Below, one piece after another: positions 14,091 through 31,994 of a stretch of DNA of 64,000 nt (position 1 is its first letter; the number at the start of each line of letters is the position of its first letter). The notes under the pieces were generated by a model. The model did not search any database, was not told the DNA's origin, and was given only the letters and a program-made list of their open reading frames with translations. Source of the DNA: Neocallimastix lanati (nom. inval.) (Eukaryota > Neocallimastigomycota > Neocallimastigomycetes > Neocallimastigales > Neocallimastigaceae); NCBI GenBank assembly GCA_016946835.1, contig JACVTC010000023.1, positions 468,501 to 532,500 of the forward strand, given 5' to 3'. The position numbers were made by a program, and so were the translations under genes.

Positions 14091-14615
14091 TTTCTATATT
14101 TATATATTTATACAATAATTGATTTATATATAATTTATATATTAATTGATTTATATTTTTTTGTATTGATATATTAATTGATTTATATATTGATATATTT
14201 ATATTTATAATTATATTTAATTTTAATAATAACAACAATAATAATGTAAAAAAATAAAAATAAAAATAAAAATAAAAATAAAAAATAAAATAAAATAAAA
14301 AATTATATATTTACAAATATTAATATTTACAATGAAACAATTATTCTTTTTATTTATGTAACTTTTCTGTTATTTATATATACCTATAAATTTTTAAAAT
14401 TAATGCTAAGCAATATAAGCTAAGACAATAAATAAAAATTTTTTTTTTTTTAAATTAAATTTTGAAAAAATTATACAAGATTTTTTATTATAAACTTTAT
14501 TTAATATATATTCATATATATATATTTTTTTTTATTATTATTATTATTATTAATTAAAACGCTATTATTTGTATTTTATTTCATTTTTTCATATTATTTC
14601 ATTTTTTCATTTTAT

Positions 14616-14802
<187 letters not shown>

Positions 14803-14826
14803 TTTTATATTTCTCCCTCTCTTTAA

Positions 14827-14935
14827 TCGTCCACCGATATAAAATAAAATAGATGTAAATAATTATTAGTAGTTTAATTAATTTGATTATTTAAAATAAA
14901 ATAAAATAAAATAAAATAAAATAGAAAAGAAAAAA

Positions 14936-14967
<32 letters not shown>

Positions 14968-15150
14968 AAAAGGAAAAAATAATAGATGTACAATAATAAA
15001 AAAAAATAATCTAATAATAATTTAAAAAAAAAAAAAAAATAAAATAAAATAAAATAAAATTTATTAAATATATATATATCATTTTGTATAACGACAGTGG
15101 TATTATAATTATATAATAACAAAAAAAAATAATATGTAATTTAAATATTC

Positions 15151-15187
<37 letters not shown>

Positions 15188-15742
15188 TTATTTGCTTTTT
15201 TATTTATTTGTTTATAATAAAGTATATTTAACTATATAAATAATTATAGAATTTCAAACATTATCATTATTTTTTTTTTATTTAAACTATTTACAAAATA
15301 TATATTTATATTTATTGACTGACAATGAATATTGTTAAATATTAAATATTTATAATAAATGAAAAATTAAAATATATATATATATATAATTAATTAAGAT
15401 AGATTATTTTATAAAAAAGTATAAAATATGTAAATAAATTGTATGAAAATCCATTTAGTTTTTTTAAATATATTTACATACAATTTATTCCTTTCTATAA
15501 AATAAAATAAAAAAATAAAAATAAAAAAAAAAAGGAAAATATCTGCTTTATTAATAATAATATATATATATATGAATTTTTTTTTGTATATTTTAAAAGA
15601 ATATTTCCTGTTAAATATATATTATATGTTCATTTTTTTTTTTTTTTTTTTAATATATATTTTTATAAAGGAAAATTTAATAATAAATTCTATTTTCCAT
15701 TTTTCATTTAAATATTCATAATTTTTCTTCTTTTTTTTTTTT

Positions 15743-15810
<68 letters not shown>

Positions 15811-16132
15811 AATATTTTAATGAATAAATAAAAAAGATATAAACTTTATATCCTTTTAAATTGATAAATAAAAAGATAATAAACTTTATATCCTTTTAAA
15901 TTGATAAATAAAAAGATATAAACTTTATATCCCTTTAAATTAATAAATAGAAAGATATAAACTTTATATCCCTTTATATTAATTATAACTTTAATAATAA
16001 AGGAAAAATTAATAAATTAAAGTTCACTACAATAATTTTGTATAATCCTTTCATTCATTAATTTATATTTGATTTTAGAGTCGAATTAAGTCGTTTTAAT
16101 TATTGTTGATACATTACACAACAACAACCATT
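14827..16132. other. A/T-rich spacer
   Basis: Contains short (TAAAA)n and (GAAA)n arrays at 14890-14970, poly-A/T runs near 15150, 15630 and 15735, and an (AT)n run near 15765. No gene seen. Confidence 0.6.
15825..15985 (+). repeat. 41-bp minisatellite, four copies, each with a palindrome
   Basis: Four tandem units of about 41 bp contain GATATAAACTTTATATC, which is self-complementary around its central C, followed by CTTTTAAATT and GATAAATAAAAA. Each transcript copy could form a small stem. Confidence 0.85.
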
Positions 16133-16244
16133 TTATATATTCATAATTATTAATATTTCATTCTTTCTTTTTACATTTTCATCAATTCTATTCAATAATT
16201 TTTTTTTCGTTCTTTCCTTTTTTTTTTTTGGTGCTTCATCAATT
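16133..16244 (-). CDS. Possible terminal exon of an unidentified basic protein
   Basis: On the minus strand an acceptor-like TTATTCAAG is followed by an open frame reading ARFEIDEAPKKKKERTKK, then LLNRIDENVKRKNE, ending at TAA (16133-16135). The charged composition stands out from the flanks, which contain mostly stops. No upstream exon could be joined with confidence; 16420-16540 has no clear coding. The 3' end lies about 850 bp downstream of the MAF1 stop in the same orientation, but the MAF1 frame ends on its own. The family is not recognised, and this may be a chance frame. Confidence 0.25.
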
Positions 16245-17090
16245 TCAAATCGGGCTTGAATAAAAAAAAAAAAAAAAATGACTTTATACATTATATATTA
16301 TAACTGTTAATATTCTCTAAAATATTGGTAAAAAATATTGAATATAAGTAAAAATTTTAAATATTATCATTTTAATCTCAAGGTTTGAAAGGCACATACA
16401 AGAAATAAGAATAAAAAAATTTTATAAAGTACTATCAATTAATTCATGGTTTAAATTCACCTACAATAAATTTTGAATCATCAAAGAATAAATTCGAAAA
16501 AATAATGTATTGACTTTTATATATATATATATTAAAGATATATATATATTATTCGTTCGATCAAATTTATAATAATTAATCATAATTATTATACATTTTC
16601 TTTATATAATTTATGCAAACATTGCTTGTAATTGATCATAGTCATATCTTATATATCTATTATAATAGAAAAATAAAGTATATAAATATAATATAATATA
16701 GAATATTAGTATGGTATATTATATTGTATGATTAATTCTTATTATAATATCATTATTAGTATTAAAATTTTTAAAAAATGGTATATTTTAAAGTTCAATC
16801 AATATAAAATTTTAGATTGATTATTATTTATTGTGTATTGTATTTAGGTATATATTATTTTATTAATAAAAATCGTATAAAATTTATTATATAACTTTCA
16901 ATAAAAAAAAAAACTTTTAAATTTCTTTATACTAAAAGTAATTTGATATAATTTATAATATATTATTTTTTAAAAAGAAAAAAAAAAAGGTTTATTTCTT
17001 TATTTTTTATTGTAATTTTTATTATATATATTTTTTATGAAGTGACCTTTTTCTTTTATATATATATATATATATAATTTATTATATTAA

Positions 17091-17442
17091 TTATATCATC
17101 ATCATAATATCTTCATCATTTAACCTAAAAATAATTATCGTTATTATTAATATTTTTACCAACCTATCATCATTTATATCTTCCATATAGAATTCATCAT
17201 CTTCATCACCATATAAATTCTTATTCATAGTAATATTACTATGAAAATATAAATAATAATAATTAATTTAAAAATATAAATATTAATATTTAAAGCTTTA
17301 TACACTATTATTAAAAATATAATTCATATATATTTTAATTAATTACCTAACAGATCTATAAGTAAATAATACAATTCTTTTAAGATTATGATTTACAAAG
17401 AAGTAGTGATAAGCCCAACTTCATATTATTATTATTATTATT

Positions 17443-17478
<36 letters not shown>

Positions 17479-18859
17479 CATATATAAAGGTTAATAAATA
17501 AATAAAATATTTTATTATTACTATTATAACCATTATTCATAAATATATAAATAAATATAATAAAATAAAATAATCTAAAAATTATAAAATTAATTAAAAA
17601 TTATTAATTATATATATCTATATACATTGTTGGTTCGTCACTGTATGGATCACATTTCCAATCTGGATTAAAACTATAAATATCACAATTAGTTAAGTCT
17701 ACAGCTTCATCAATAGCATTCCAAATTTGTTGTTGTAAATAATTTGATGATGGTGAATTAACTAATTTAAATAGGGTATTTTGTACTGTATTTTGAACTA
17801 TAGAAACAGATGGTAATTTATTAAATACTTCATGTCTCATATTACTTGATATCATAATAATAAATAAAATAATGTTAATAAAAATTTATTAATTAATAGA
17901 AAAAATATAATATCAATAATATTAGAGTTTTTTTTTTTTTTTTTTATTTTTTAGTTAATAATTTACCTAAAATCATAATCTGGGAATACAGCATTTAAAG
18001 TAGCAATAAGGTAGAAAAAGGTTCTTCTTGAGGCGGTTTGATCTAATGGACCGAAAGGTGAGACTAAACTACTTGAAAAACTAAATTCTGGGGATTTCAA
18101 TTCCTCTATTTCTTCTAATATCTTGGATTCAAGCTCTTTTCTTAATTGTTTATCTTCACCAGTATCTTTGCCTTTTTGTTTTTTATTCATATTATTATTT
18201 TTTATTATTTATTTTTTATTTTTAAAGTTTGTATATATATATATAATCAATTATATATTTACTCAAATGAATAAATTTATTCTTTTATTTATAAACATAT
18301 CATATCATTTATATATATATATTCTTTTCACTTTTTTTTTTTTTTTATGGACTTTATTATTTATATATATATATAAAGTTCAAATAAAAAAAATAAAAAA
18401 ATAAAAAATATACTTAAAATAATAAAACTATATAACAAATAAATATACTCAATAAAGAAATATAAAAAGTTTTAAATATATATTCCTTTATAATAGTATA
18501 TTTATGAAGAAAAAAAACGTTCATAAAATATTGTTTCAGAACTATATAAAGGTCTTTCAGCTCTTTTTTTTTTTTTCACAGAAAAAATTATACATTTATA
18601 TCTTACTCTAATTTTTTCTTCTTTACTTTAACATTTATTTTTTAATACATGATTTTTTTTTTTTTTTTTTAAATAATTTCCACAATAATACAACAGGCTA
18701 TATAAAACATATTTAAAAATAAACAAAAAAGGTCTATGATTTTATTATATAATTACATGAATATGCTTCTAATCTTCCTATTATCTTTTCATCAGGAGTT
18801 TCTATTGAAGATAAAGCACAGTTAAGAGCGTCAAAAATATCACTTTCAAGGTATTTCAT
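17091..18859 (-). CDS. MAF1: MAF1, negative regulator of RNA polymerase III (six exons)
   Basis: Minus-strand exons at 18757-18859, 17967-18171, 17626-17844, 17347-17418, 17164-17238 and 17091-17124 total 708 bp, encoding 235 residues. Every intron is GT-AG and all phases join. Box A is at residues 1-36 ([13 protein letters not shown], then [11 protein letters not shown]). Box B is at about 80-103 ([19 protein letters not shown], then PDYDFS). Box C is at about 177-199 ([19 protein letters not shown]). The tail is acidic ([11 protein letters not shown]), as in other Maf1 proteins. MAF1 binds RNA polymerase III and represses tRNA and 5S transcription when dephosphorylated under stress or TOR inhibition. 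The box A to box B linker is Lys/Glu-rich and short, with candidate phosphoacceptor serines before box B. Introns are 69-585 bp and very A/T-rich. The start Met matches the family start. Confidence 0.95.
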
Positions 18860-18876
18860 TTTTATAGGTATATCTA

Positions 18877-18909
<33 letters not shown>

Positions 18910-20880
18910 TAGAATAACAAAAAAGAAATAATTAATTTTTATCAATAAACTTTACAATTAAAAATAATATTGTTATCAATTTAAATCATAAATAAAAATT
19001 CTATTTAATTTAAATTACAAAAATATTTACATTATAAACAAAGATATATTACAATTGGATATTTATATTATATGATTCTTTATATATTATTTAACTTTTT
19101 GTTAATAATTATTATATAATAAATTTCTAGTTATTTCTTAATAATTGTATTTTGATTTTATTTATCAAGATAACTGAAAAAGAATATCTATATGTTCTTT
19201 ATATATATAAATTATATATTGATAAATGTATATGATTTTTTACAATAAAAGTTGTTTTTTTTTATTAACTTTAATACGTTAAAAATTAACAATTAAAGAA
19301 CTTTATTTTTAAAAAAATACAAAAAAAAAAAAATTAATATAAATTTTGAACAAAAACCTTTCTATTTATATAAAAAAAATTTTTTTTCAAAAATTTTATT
19401 TTAAAAATATATATATTTATATTCATATATATATTTATATATATTATATATAAAATAAAATAAAAATTTAAAATAAAAATTTTATTTTGTTAAATAAAAA
19501 AAAAATGTTGTTATCTTATAATAAATAAAAATAAAAGATAAAAATGAATAAATAATATATTCCTTTAATTCTTTTTTTTTTTTTTTTTTTTGTTAATTAA
19601 AATATTTATTATGATAAAGGAAACGGTTTGACTTTACATTGATATAACTTTCTCTACCTATCAGAAATTTCATCATAATATCAAAGAATGGTGGTTAAAA
19701 CCAGACAATAATATATTTTATAAAAAGACATAAACCTTAGTAAATTAAAATAAATAAATAATAATAATAATAATAATAATGAATTAAAATATTAATTATT
19801 AAAATATTTATAATAAAATATTAAATATTAAAATAATTAAAATTAATAATAATTAAAAATAATTTCATAATTTCATAATAAATTAAAATTAATTAGGATG
19901 ACGAATAAAAAAATTATATGGTACTTTTTATATATTATTTATATGTATTGAATACAAAACTTTAATTTTTATATTTTAAAGTTTTTATTGCTATACTTGT
20001 AATATATACGTGGATTATATTGAAATATATGAAATACCAACTGAAATAATTGCATATATTGTATTATATTAATAATAAATTGAATAGATATAAAATTAAA
20101 AAAAGAATAAAAAGAATTACCTACAAATTATTATATCCATTAATTATTAATTTATTGTAATATATGTTAATAATAATGTTAATATATCTTATTAAACCTA
20201 TGACAAAAAACATTTATTTATATGTAAGATTAAACTTTGTATTCATATATTAATAATATATTTTATTATATTGTTTCGATTTAAATAATAGGTATTATTA
20301 TATATTATGAGTATTCATAAATTAAAATAAATTATTTATGATAAATAATCAAGACTGTTTTATTATTTATGTGAAGTTATTTAATAATATATAATTAATA
20401 TAGAATAATATTTTTGTGCAATATATAATAAAAATAAATTACATAATATATTATAAATTTAATCAAATGATATAGAATAGAATATAAACGAAATTTTAAA
20501 AATAGTTGAGTGATATCATCATTTATTACTCAATTTAATTAGAATTAATTATCTTTATTTAATTTAATATATTTATTCATATATCATAATTAAAAGAACA
20601 AAAGAATATACCATTTATGATAATATATTTATTATTTTTGATATTGAAATTAAGAGAAATAAAAACTTTATATATATTATATTCTAATATATGTAATAAT
20701 ATATTATATATAATACACTCTTAAATAAAAAAACTTTAATATTATTTGTTCATTTATATTTATGGAGATTTAAAAAAAATTAACTATAAAAGGAATATTT
20801 TTAATAATTAAATATATTATTTGTTTATATTATATTATTTATTATATATTTATATATACTACAAAACAAAATTATTTATT
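18860..20880. other. A/T-rich spacer upstream of MAF1
   Basis: A short (ATT)n tract at 18883-18908 sits just 5' of the MAF1 start. Beyond it are poly-A/T runs and a short (AAT)n near 19755. No gene seen. Confidence 0.6.
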
Positions 20881-20890
20881 CAAAGGAAAT

Positions 20891-21062
<172 letters not shown>

Positions 21063-21905
21063 TATTCAATTATTTATTATATATTATTTATTAATTATTA
21101 ATTATTAATATTTTTTTTATTATTTATATATTTATTAATTATTAATAAATACTCATTATTATTTATTATTTATTATTTATTCTATTATTAGAAATGAAAT
21201 AGCATTGATAATACTTTTTAAAGATATAGGTTTAATTGAATAAAAAAAAAAAATAAAAAAAAAAAAAAAAGGATTTTTTTTTTCTTTTTTATTTATGTTG
21301 CTTCATTTTCTTTTAGTTCAATTTCATTTCTTTATATAAATGATTCTTTAACGAATTAAAAATAAACATTCAAATATTTAATCAATTGAATCATCAACAC
21401 TTTGAATAGAAAAGAGAGAAAAAAAAAAAGAAGAGAACTTTTTTTTTTTTATCTTTTTATTGATAAATATTGTTAAATATTTGAAGTTTATCTATTTATT
21501 ATATTATTTTATTATAAGTATTTAATATTATATTATTTGCTATGGAGTGTTCAAAAATTTCTTTATTTTATTTATTCAATTTATACATTCTTTTTTTCTC
21601 TCTCTTTTTATAAAATGATTTTTTCTTTAAAAAAATTATATATTTATAAATATAAATATAATTTTATTTTTTATTTTCTTTCATAATAGAAGACTAATTT
21701 TTTGATTGTTTTTTTTTTTTTTTTTTCTAAAAGTTTACTTTTTTTCTTTACTTTTCTCTTTATAAAAATATTTCTTTAATTTACTTTTACTCAGACACAT
21801 TTTTTTTACATCAGTTCTAAAAGCTGTGATGATTTCTGGTTGATCTACTACCATAAAAAAATTTTGAAGATCAGAATTAGTTCTAATTTATTTAATATTT
21901 TAATC
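21063..21905. other. A/T-rich spacer
   Basis: Poly-A and poly-T runs with short TTTATTA repeats; no coding signal. Confidence 0.6.
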
Positions 21906-22246
21906 ATTACTTATTATTTATTATTTATTATTTATTATTTATTATTTATTATTTATTATTTATTATTTATTATTTATTATTATTATTTATTATTTATTAT
22001 TCATTATTTATTATTCATTATTCATTATTTATTATTTATTATTTATTATTTATTATTTATTATTTATTATTTATTATTTATTATTTATTATTTATTATTT
22101 ATTATTTATTATTATTATTTATTATTTATTATTTATTATTTATTATTTATTATTTATTATTTATTATTTATTATTTATTATTTATTATTTATTATTTATT
22201 ATTTATTATTTATTATTTATTATTTATTATTTATTATTTATTATTT
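21906..22246 (+). repeat. (TTATTTA)n heptanucleotide array
   Basis: About 48 copies of a 7-bp unit, with occasional TTATTCA variants and two places where a TTA triplet is added. The same unit on the other strand forms the arrays at 56.6-57.4 and 61.1-61.4 kb. Confidence 0.93.
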
Positions 22247-22976
22247 AGTATTTTATTACTTTATATTACATATAATATTATTTTATATTTTATATTATAT
22301 ATTATTTTATATATTATATATTATTTTCTTTTTTCTTTTAAAAAATTTTTTTTTAATTTTTATAATTTTTAAAATTTTAAAAAATTTTGAAACATTTCAA
22401 TCAATTCAATCATGTAATTAAATTAACCATATATTATTATTTTAATGTTATAAATATATTTTATATAAATAAATATAATAATTATATATTATCTTTACAA
22501 CATTTTTTTTGTTCTTTTTTTTTTTTTTTTAAAATTTTCTAAAATTTTATTCTGCTCGAACATAAAGCAGGAATTAATATTGATGAAGAAAATTATAAGA
22601 AAAGTTTAAATTATCATTAATAGTTTTGACCTTCCCCTCACAAGTATTAATGCTGAAATATTACTAGATAAAAGAAACATATTTGGATTTTTAAACATTA
22701 TTATTTATGCTATTTTTGATAACTTGTTAATTCTTATTTACTCTTCTAAAACTTTTAGCAGATGAATTTTTATTTGAATTGAATAAATTGATATAAATAA
22801 TCCCTATGATTAATAATTATCTATTATTAATAAATATACAATTCAAAACTAATTGGCATTGATAATGTACAAATAATCATTATATATAATCATTTTTCAA
22901 GACTTAAAAAAAAATAAAACAAATTAATGTACTCTTTTCATATTTGCCCTGGTTAAAAAAGAAAGAATCAAAAAAA

Positions 22977-23018
<42 letters not shown>

Positions 23019-24417
23019 ATGGAATTTTAATTTTTCATTCATTCATTTCAAATTCGGAGAGCTTCCGTTAAACTAAACTAATAAAAAAGGAAAAAAAATA
23101 ATTTTTTTTTTAAAATAAATAAAAATTCTAGTTTATTTAATTTCAAAAAACGAATTAATGAAAAAGAAGAAGAAGAAAAAATTAAGCCATACCTTTTAAA
23201 ATCTTCAATGACAAGGCTTAACTCCAAAATGATACTTTTGCTATAAAACTCTACCAGAAGTAGCAGATGATCTAAAATACTTTTTATCATATGTTTATAC
23301 GATAATATATGAATATTTGTATAATATTATGATATAAACATAAATTAAATAACTGAATTAACAAATATTAATAATTAAAATTATAAGCAATGTTTATAAT
23401 ATATATCTGTTTAATATATCTATATAAAAAGATTTTTTTACCGCCATAATTTATTTATTTTAATTATCTATTTATTATTTACTTCGTATTTATTCTATTT
23501 GATATATATTATTTATTATTAAATAAAAATAGCATATTATATAAAATATTATTTGTATTATAATACATAATTGAATAATTGAATAATAAATAATAATTAA
23601 TAAATACATAAATAATAAATAAATAATAACTAATAAATAATAAATAGATAATATATAATAGTATACTTAGTATTTAAATATTTATTATTCACTTATTTAT
23701 TAATTATTAGTTATTAGTTATTTAGTTATTAGTTATTAGTTATTAGTTTTTAGAAATTAGAAATTAAAAATTTAAAAAAATATTTTTAATATGTTTAATT
23801 AAACTTTAAAATGTTTAATTTTTAATGATTACCGCATTAGAATTGATTATAATATAATAATATATGGTAATAATAATGTACAATTAATTGAAATATATGC
23901 ATAATATATTTTATATATCAAATAAATAAATTTTGATAAATTAATTAAAAATAAATCATTTATTAATTAATTATCGATAGTTTTGAAATTTTAATTAATT
24001 AAATTTTCAAAATCTTTTATTACTAAATGATAATTAATATTGAATATTGAAAAGTTATTATTTATGAATTATTAACTTATTATTTAATAATAATTATTAA
24101 TTATTTAATTAGTGATAAATGATGATTATGAAATTAATTAGAATTATAAAATTTATAATAATAAATAAAGGGCATTTAAATTATTTCAAAAAATAATAAT
24201 TATAATAATAATCCATAAATCACTAGAAAAAAAAATTTTACAGACTTTTTTACAATAAATAAATGCAATAGTTAATTTATAATATTGATAAACTATATTT
24301 TAAATTACTTTATTATAAACTATAACTATTTATATTGATACAGACAGACAAAAAAAATTTCTTTTTTATTTTTACACAGTAAATAATGAATTAAATAATT
24401 ATAAGCTTAAATGATAA
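22247..24417. other. A/T-rich spacer with weak coding-like patches
   Basis: 22555-22640 and 23160-23285 are less A/T-rich and give short protein-like peptides (for example HLLLLVEFYSKSIILELSLV on the minus strand, or LPEVADDLKYFL on the plus strand), but no family is recognised and neighbouring frames are closed. A poly-A run of about 38 lies at 22979-23016. Confidence 0.4.
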
Positions 24418-24497
24418 ACTTGAGTTTTATTCAGCAATTAAAAAAAAAAAAAAAAAGTTTATCATTCTTTTTTTTAATCGCTGAATAAAACTCAAGT
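24418..24497. repeat. Long inverted repeat (hairpin)
   Basis: ACTTGAGTTTTATTCAGC on the left pairs with GCTGAATAAAACTCAAGT on the right, and the stem extends through ATTAAAAAAAA with one mismatch. The loop is about 20 nt and includes GTTTATCATTC. The stem is about 28 bp. Confidence 0.88.
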
Positions 24498-24833
24498 ATA
24501 TACCATACAAAATATAAATTTTTTTAAAAATTTTATGTGTGAATCTATAGATATGATATGATGTACTGCTATAGAAAAGATACTTTTTATAAATAATAAA
24601 TAGAAAATAATGAACAGTCATCAATAATTCTAATTAAAGCATTACGAAAAAAAAAAATAAAAGACTAAACCATTGAAGCATTAATTAAATGTACTGTAAT
24701 ATATTATAAATAATGTTAATAAAAAAAAAAAAAAGTTCACGCCATACAATATCAAAATGAATTCAAAAAAAAAAAAATCCTTATAAATATTTATATATTA
24801 TATAAAAAAAAATTTAAATTAAATGATTATTCA

Positions 24834-24921
24834 TTATTTGCTCTTTGAAACTCTTTGAAATTTTAAACTTTTCATAGCTATAAGAACATTAAATACTGGG
24901 TTCTTTTTTATATCTTGGAAT
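24834..24921 (-). CDS. Probable terminal exon of an unidentified gene
   Basis: On the minus strand a good acceptor (TTTCAATCACAG) is followed by FQDIKKNPVFNVLIAMKSLK, then FQRVSKSK and a stop at 24834-24836. The codon mix and amino-acid composition look like real protein, unlike the surrounding DNA. A candidate upstream micro-exon is 25786-25810 (acceptor TTTTCTTTTCTAG, donor GTGATT). It fits if read in the phase that leaves two bases, but this is speculative. The protein is not recognised. Confidence 0.35.
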
Positions 24922-25212
24922 CTGTGATTGAAAGTCAACAAGAATAAATATTATTAATAATAAAAATAAAAGTTAATACAATTAAATAATAAAGTTTTAA
25001 AAAAATAAAATAAAATAAAATATAAAATAATTATCACTATATTATTATTCATTATAATTTATTTATCTATTTATTATTTATTTATTCATTAAATATTAAG
25101 AATGAATGAAAATATTTTAAGCTTTAATTAATCTTTATTTAATAATAAATATTAAAATTAAAAATTAAGGAGGGATAAAAAAAAAAAAGTTTTATAATTT
25201 TTCTGTTTTTTA

Positions 25213-25492
25213 TTTTTACTTCATTTTTATTTTTACTTCATTTTTATTTTTACTTCATTTTTATTTTTACTTCATTTTTATTTTTACTTCATTTTTATTT
25301 TTACTTCATTTTTATTTTTACTTCATTTTTATTTTTACTTCATTTTTATTTTTACTTCATTTTTATTTTTACTTCATTTTTATTTTTACTTCATTTTTAT
25401 TTTTACTTCATTTTTATTTTTACTTCATTTTTATTTTTACTTCATTTTTATTTTTACTTCATTTTTATTTTTACTTCATTTTTATTATTATC
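25213..25492 (+). repeat. 17-bp minisatellite, about 16 copies
   Basis: Near-perfect tandem copies of ACTTCATTTTTATTTTT. The uniformity of the units indicates recent expansion or homogenisation. Confidence 0.95.
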
Positions 25493-26899
25493 CTAATTGA
25501 TTTCAATATAATATTATTAAAACTATTAATAAAAATAAAATAAAATAAAATAAAAAACTATTTTTTATCTGACCTTTTTTACTTTTAGTAAAAAAATATA
25601 AAATCAATTCATTTAGTTTATTCTTGTCCATAGTTCATTTTATTTATTCATTATAAATTTAAGTCTGAAGTTTTCTTTTTTTATAATAAAAGATAAAACA
25701 AAATTTTAAGTTATTGTATCCTTTCTCGTTACTTTTCTTTTTTGCTTAGAAAAAAAAAATACTTTTTATATTATATTATAATCACATTTGGCATTGTGAT
25801 GAGAAACCTTCTAGAAAAGAAAATTAAAATTATAAAAATATAAAATTTTATATATTATTCATATTTCATATTTCATATTTCATAATTATTAATTATTAAT
25901 AATTTTATTAGTAAAAAAAAAAAAGAAGAAAAAGAAAAAAAAATTATATTTAAAATTTTAATATTACCTAAATTAGCATTATTAATTTTATCCTTTTTAT
26001 ATTTATAAAAATAAAATTTTTAAAAATTATTTAAACTTTTTTATTTTATATTTATAATATATTATTAATTATATTTATATATAATTTATATTAATTTATA
26101 TATTTATATATTTTATTCATATATTTATATATATTGATATCTATATTAATTCATATAGTTATATATATTTATATTTATATTTATATTTATATATACCTGT
26201 ATATAAAATTAATCTATTAATTGATAATTAAAATTTTCAAAATTTCAAAAATTTTAATAAAAAAAACTGCATAAACTTTAATAATATTAAATTTTAGGTA
26301 TGGAGAAAAAAATTTTAAAATCAATAAAAGTGAACTTATCGGAACAGACAGAATTATAAAAAGTATAATGAAGAAATAATAAAAAAAAAAAAAAAAGAAA
26401 GAAGAATAAATAAATGGATATTTGATGATAGAAAAGCAAGAAAAGAATGAATAAATAATAGCAAATAAAAATAAATAGGCATTAATAGATAAATAATAAT
26501 TGACAATAATAATTAATAATAAATAGCTAATAATTAATAATAAATAAATAATAAAAAAACTAGAATTAAAAACAGTAATATAAAGAAACAGAAGATGATG
26601 AAGAAGATAAATAGTATTTACTATTATTAAATATTAAAAAATTAAAATAAAAATAAATACCAACTTAATAATACTATATAAAAATTATTGCTTTATATAG
26701 TATTTAAAAGTTCCAAAAGGAATAACATATATTCAATAATAAATAAGAAAAATAAAATACTAATAAATATATCTATTATATAAATTATGGGCTATATAAT
26801 GTTTATTATTAGTAACAAAATCATTTAGTTAGACACCTCCTTCTTTAAAACGGATCAAAGATTTAAAATTATATACAATGAAAAAAAAAAAAAAAGTAA

Positions 26900-27167
26900 A
26901 ACTAGGAAAAAAAAATGAAATAAAATAAAACAGAGTGCATAATAAATATAAAATAAAATAAAGTAGAGGACATAATAAATATAAAATAGTATAAAATAAA
27001 ATAGATGACATAATAAATATAAAATAGAATAAAATAAAGTAGAGGACATAATAAATATAAAATAGTATAAAATAAAATAAAATAGAGGACATAATAAGAC
27101 ATAATAAATATAAAAAAGTATAAAATAAAATAGAAGACATAATAAATATAAAATAGAATAAAATAAA

Positions 27168-27170
<3 letters not shown>
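26900..27170 (+). repeat. 37-bp-class minisatellite
   Basis: About six units of roughly 37-42 bp built from AGAGGACATAATAAATATAA and AATAGTATAAAATAAAAT, ending in poly-A. Overlapping open frames on the minus strand are products of the repeat. Confidence 0.85.
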
Positions 27171-27200
<30 letters not shown>

Positions 27201-27539
27201 AAAGGAAAATATAATTTCTTTTTTGTATTATTCTTTAGAAAGCATAAACCATTAACTTTCAATAATAATAAAAAAATAGTTATAAAAAAATAAAGAATCA
27301 TTCTAAAAAAAAAATATTATATTAATAATCATATAGGATAATATTACAAAGTACCTAAATAATTAAAAATACTAAATAAACATTATATTATAATGAATAA
27401 TAAATAATGAATAATTATAATGAATAATAAATAATAAGATTAATTTTTATTAATATATAATAATATTAATACTAACATTAAATATACTATTAATTGATAT
27501 AAAATGAAATATTCAAACCTTAATTAATATAAAATTAGT

Positions 27540-28017
27540 TTTATTATTCAAACATAAATTAATGACATAAATCAAATTTAAATCTAATGATTTTACAACA
27601 ATTTCAATATGTGGCTTGATTTTATATATTAATTATATATTTAATTAATAATAAATTTTATAGCATAAATCAATGTTTTAATTATATTCTTATCATTTTA
27701 TATTTATATTTATATAGTTATTAAATATTTCCTTAAATAATAATTATTAATAGTTTATTCTAATCACAGGAACAATTAATTAAATAGTTAATTATAACTA
27801 AATAACATAAAAATAAAGCATTTCTCTGAATTAAGAGAATAGCTGGGCTGTAGTCGTCGTTGTTAAGTAAAAGTTAAGATTAAAAGTTATATTATGTTAA
27901 GTTAGTTTGTAATTAAAAGAATAAGAAAGTTGTTAAATAGTCTTTTTAAATATATGTAGTTTCTATATAAAATTAAATAAATAATAAATTAATAAATTTA
28001 ATAAATAAATCCCAACA
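27540..28017 (-). mobile_element. Solo or orphan Ty1/copia-type LTR
   Basis: This is the second copy of the LTR at 6585-7067, in the same orientation, ending in TCCCAACA (TGTTGGGA when read in element direction). It carries an extra GC-richer patch, AGCTGGGCTGTAGTCGTCGT, near 27840 that is missing from the first copy. No pol lies within the next 4 kb, so it is probably a solo LTR; the decayed element at 32.6-35.3 kb has the right orientation but is rather far away. Confidence 0.65.

Positions 28018-31994
<3,977 letters not shown>

Noticed and set aside
23078-23290. Minus-strand 70-residue frame beginning MIKSILDHLLLL
   Set aside because: Half of it is Phe/Leu/Ser from A/T runs; a donor-like GTATGG after EDFKR is intriguing, but no partner exon was found.
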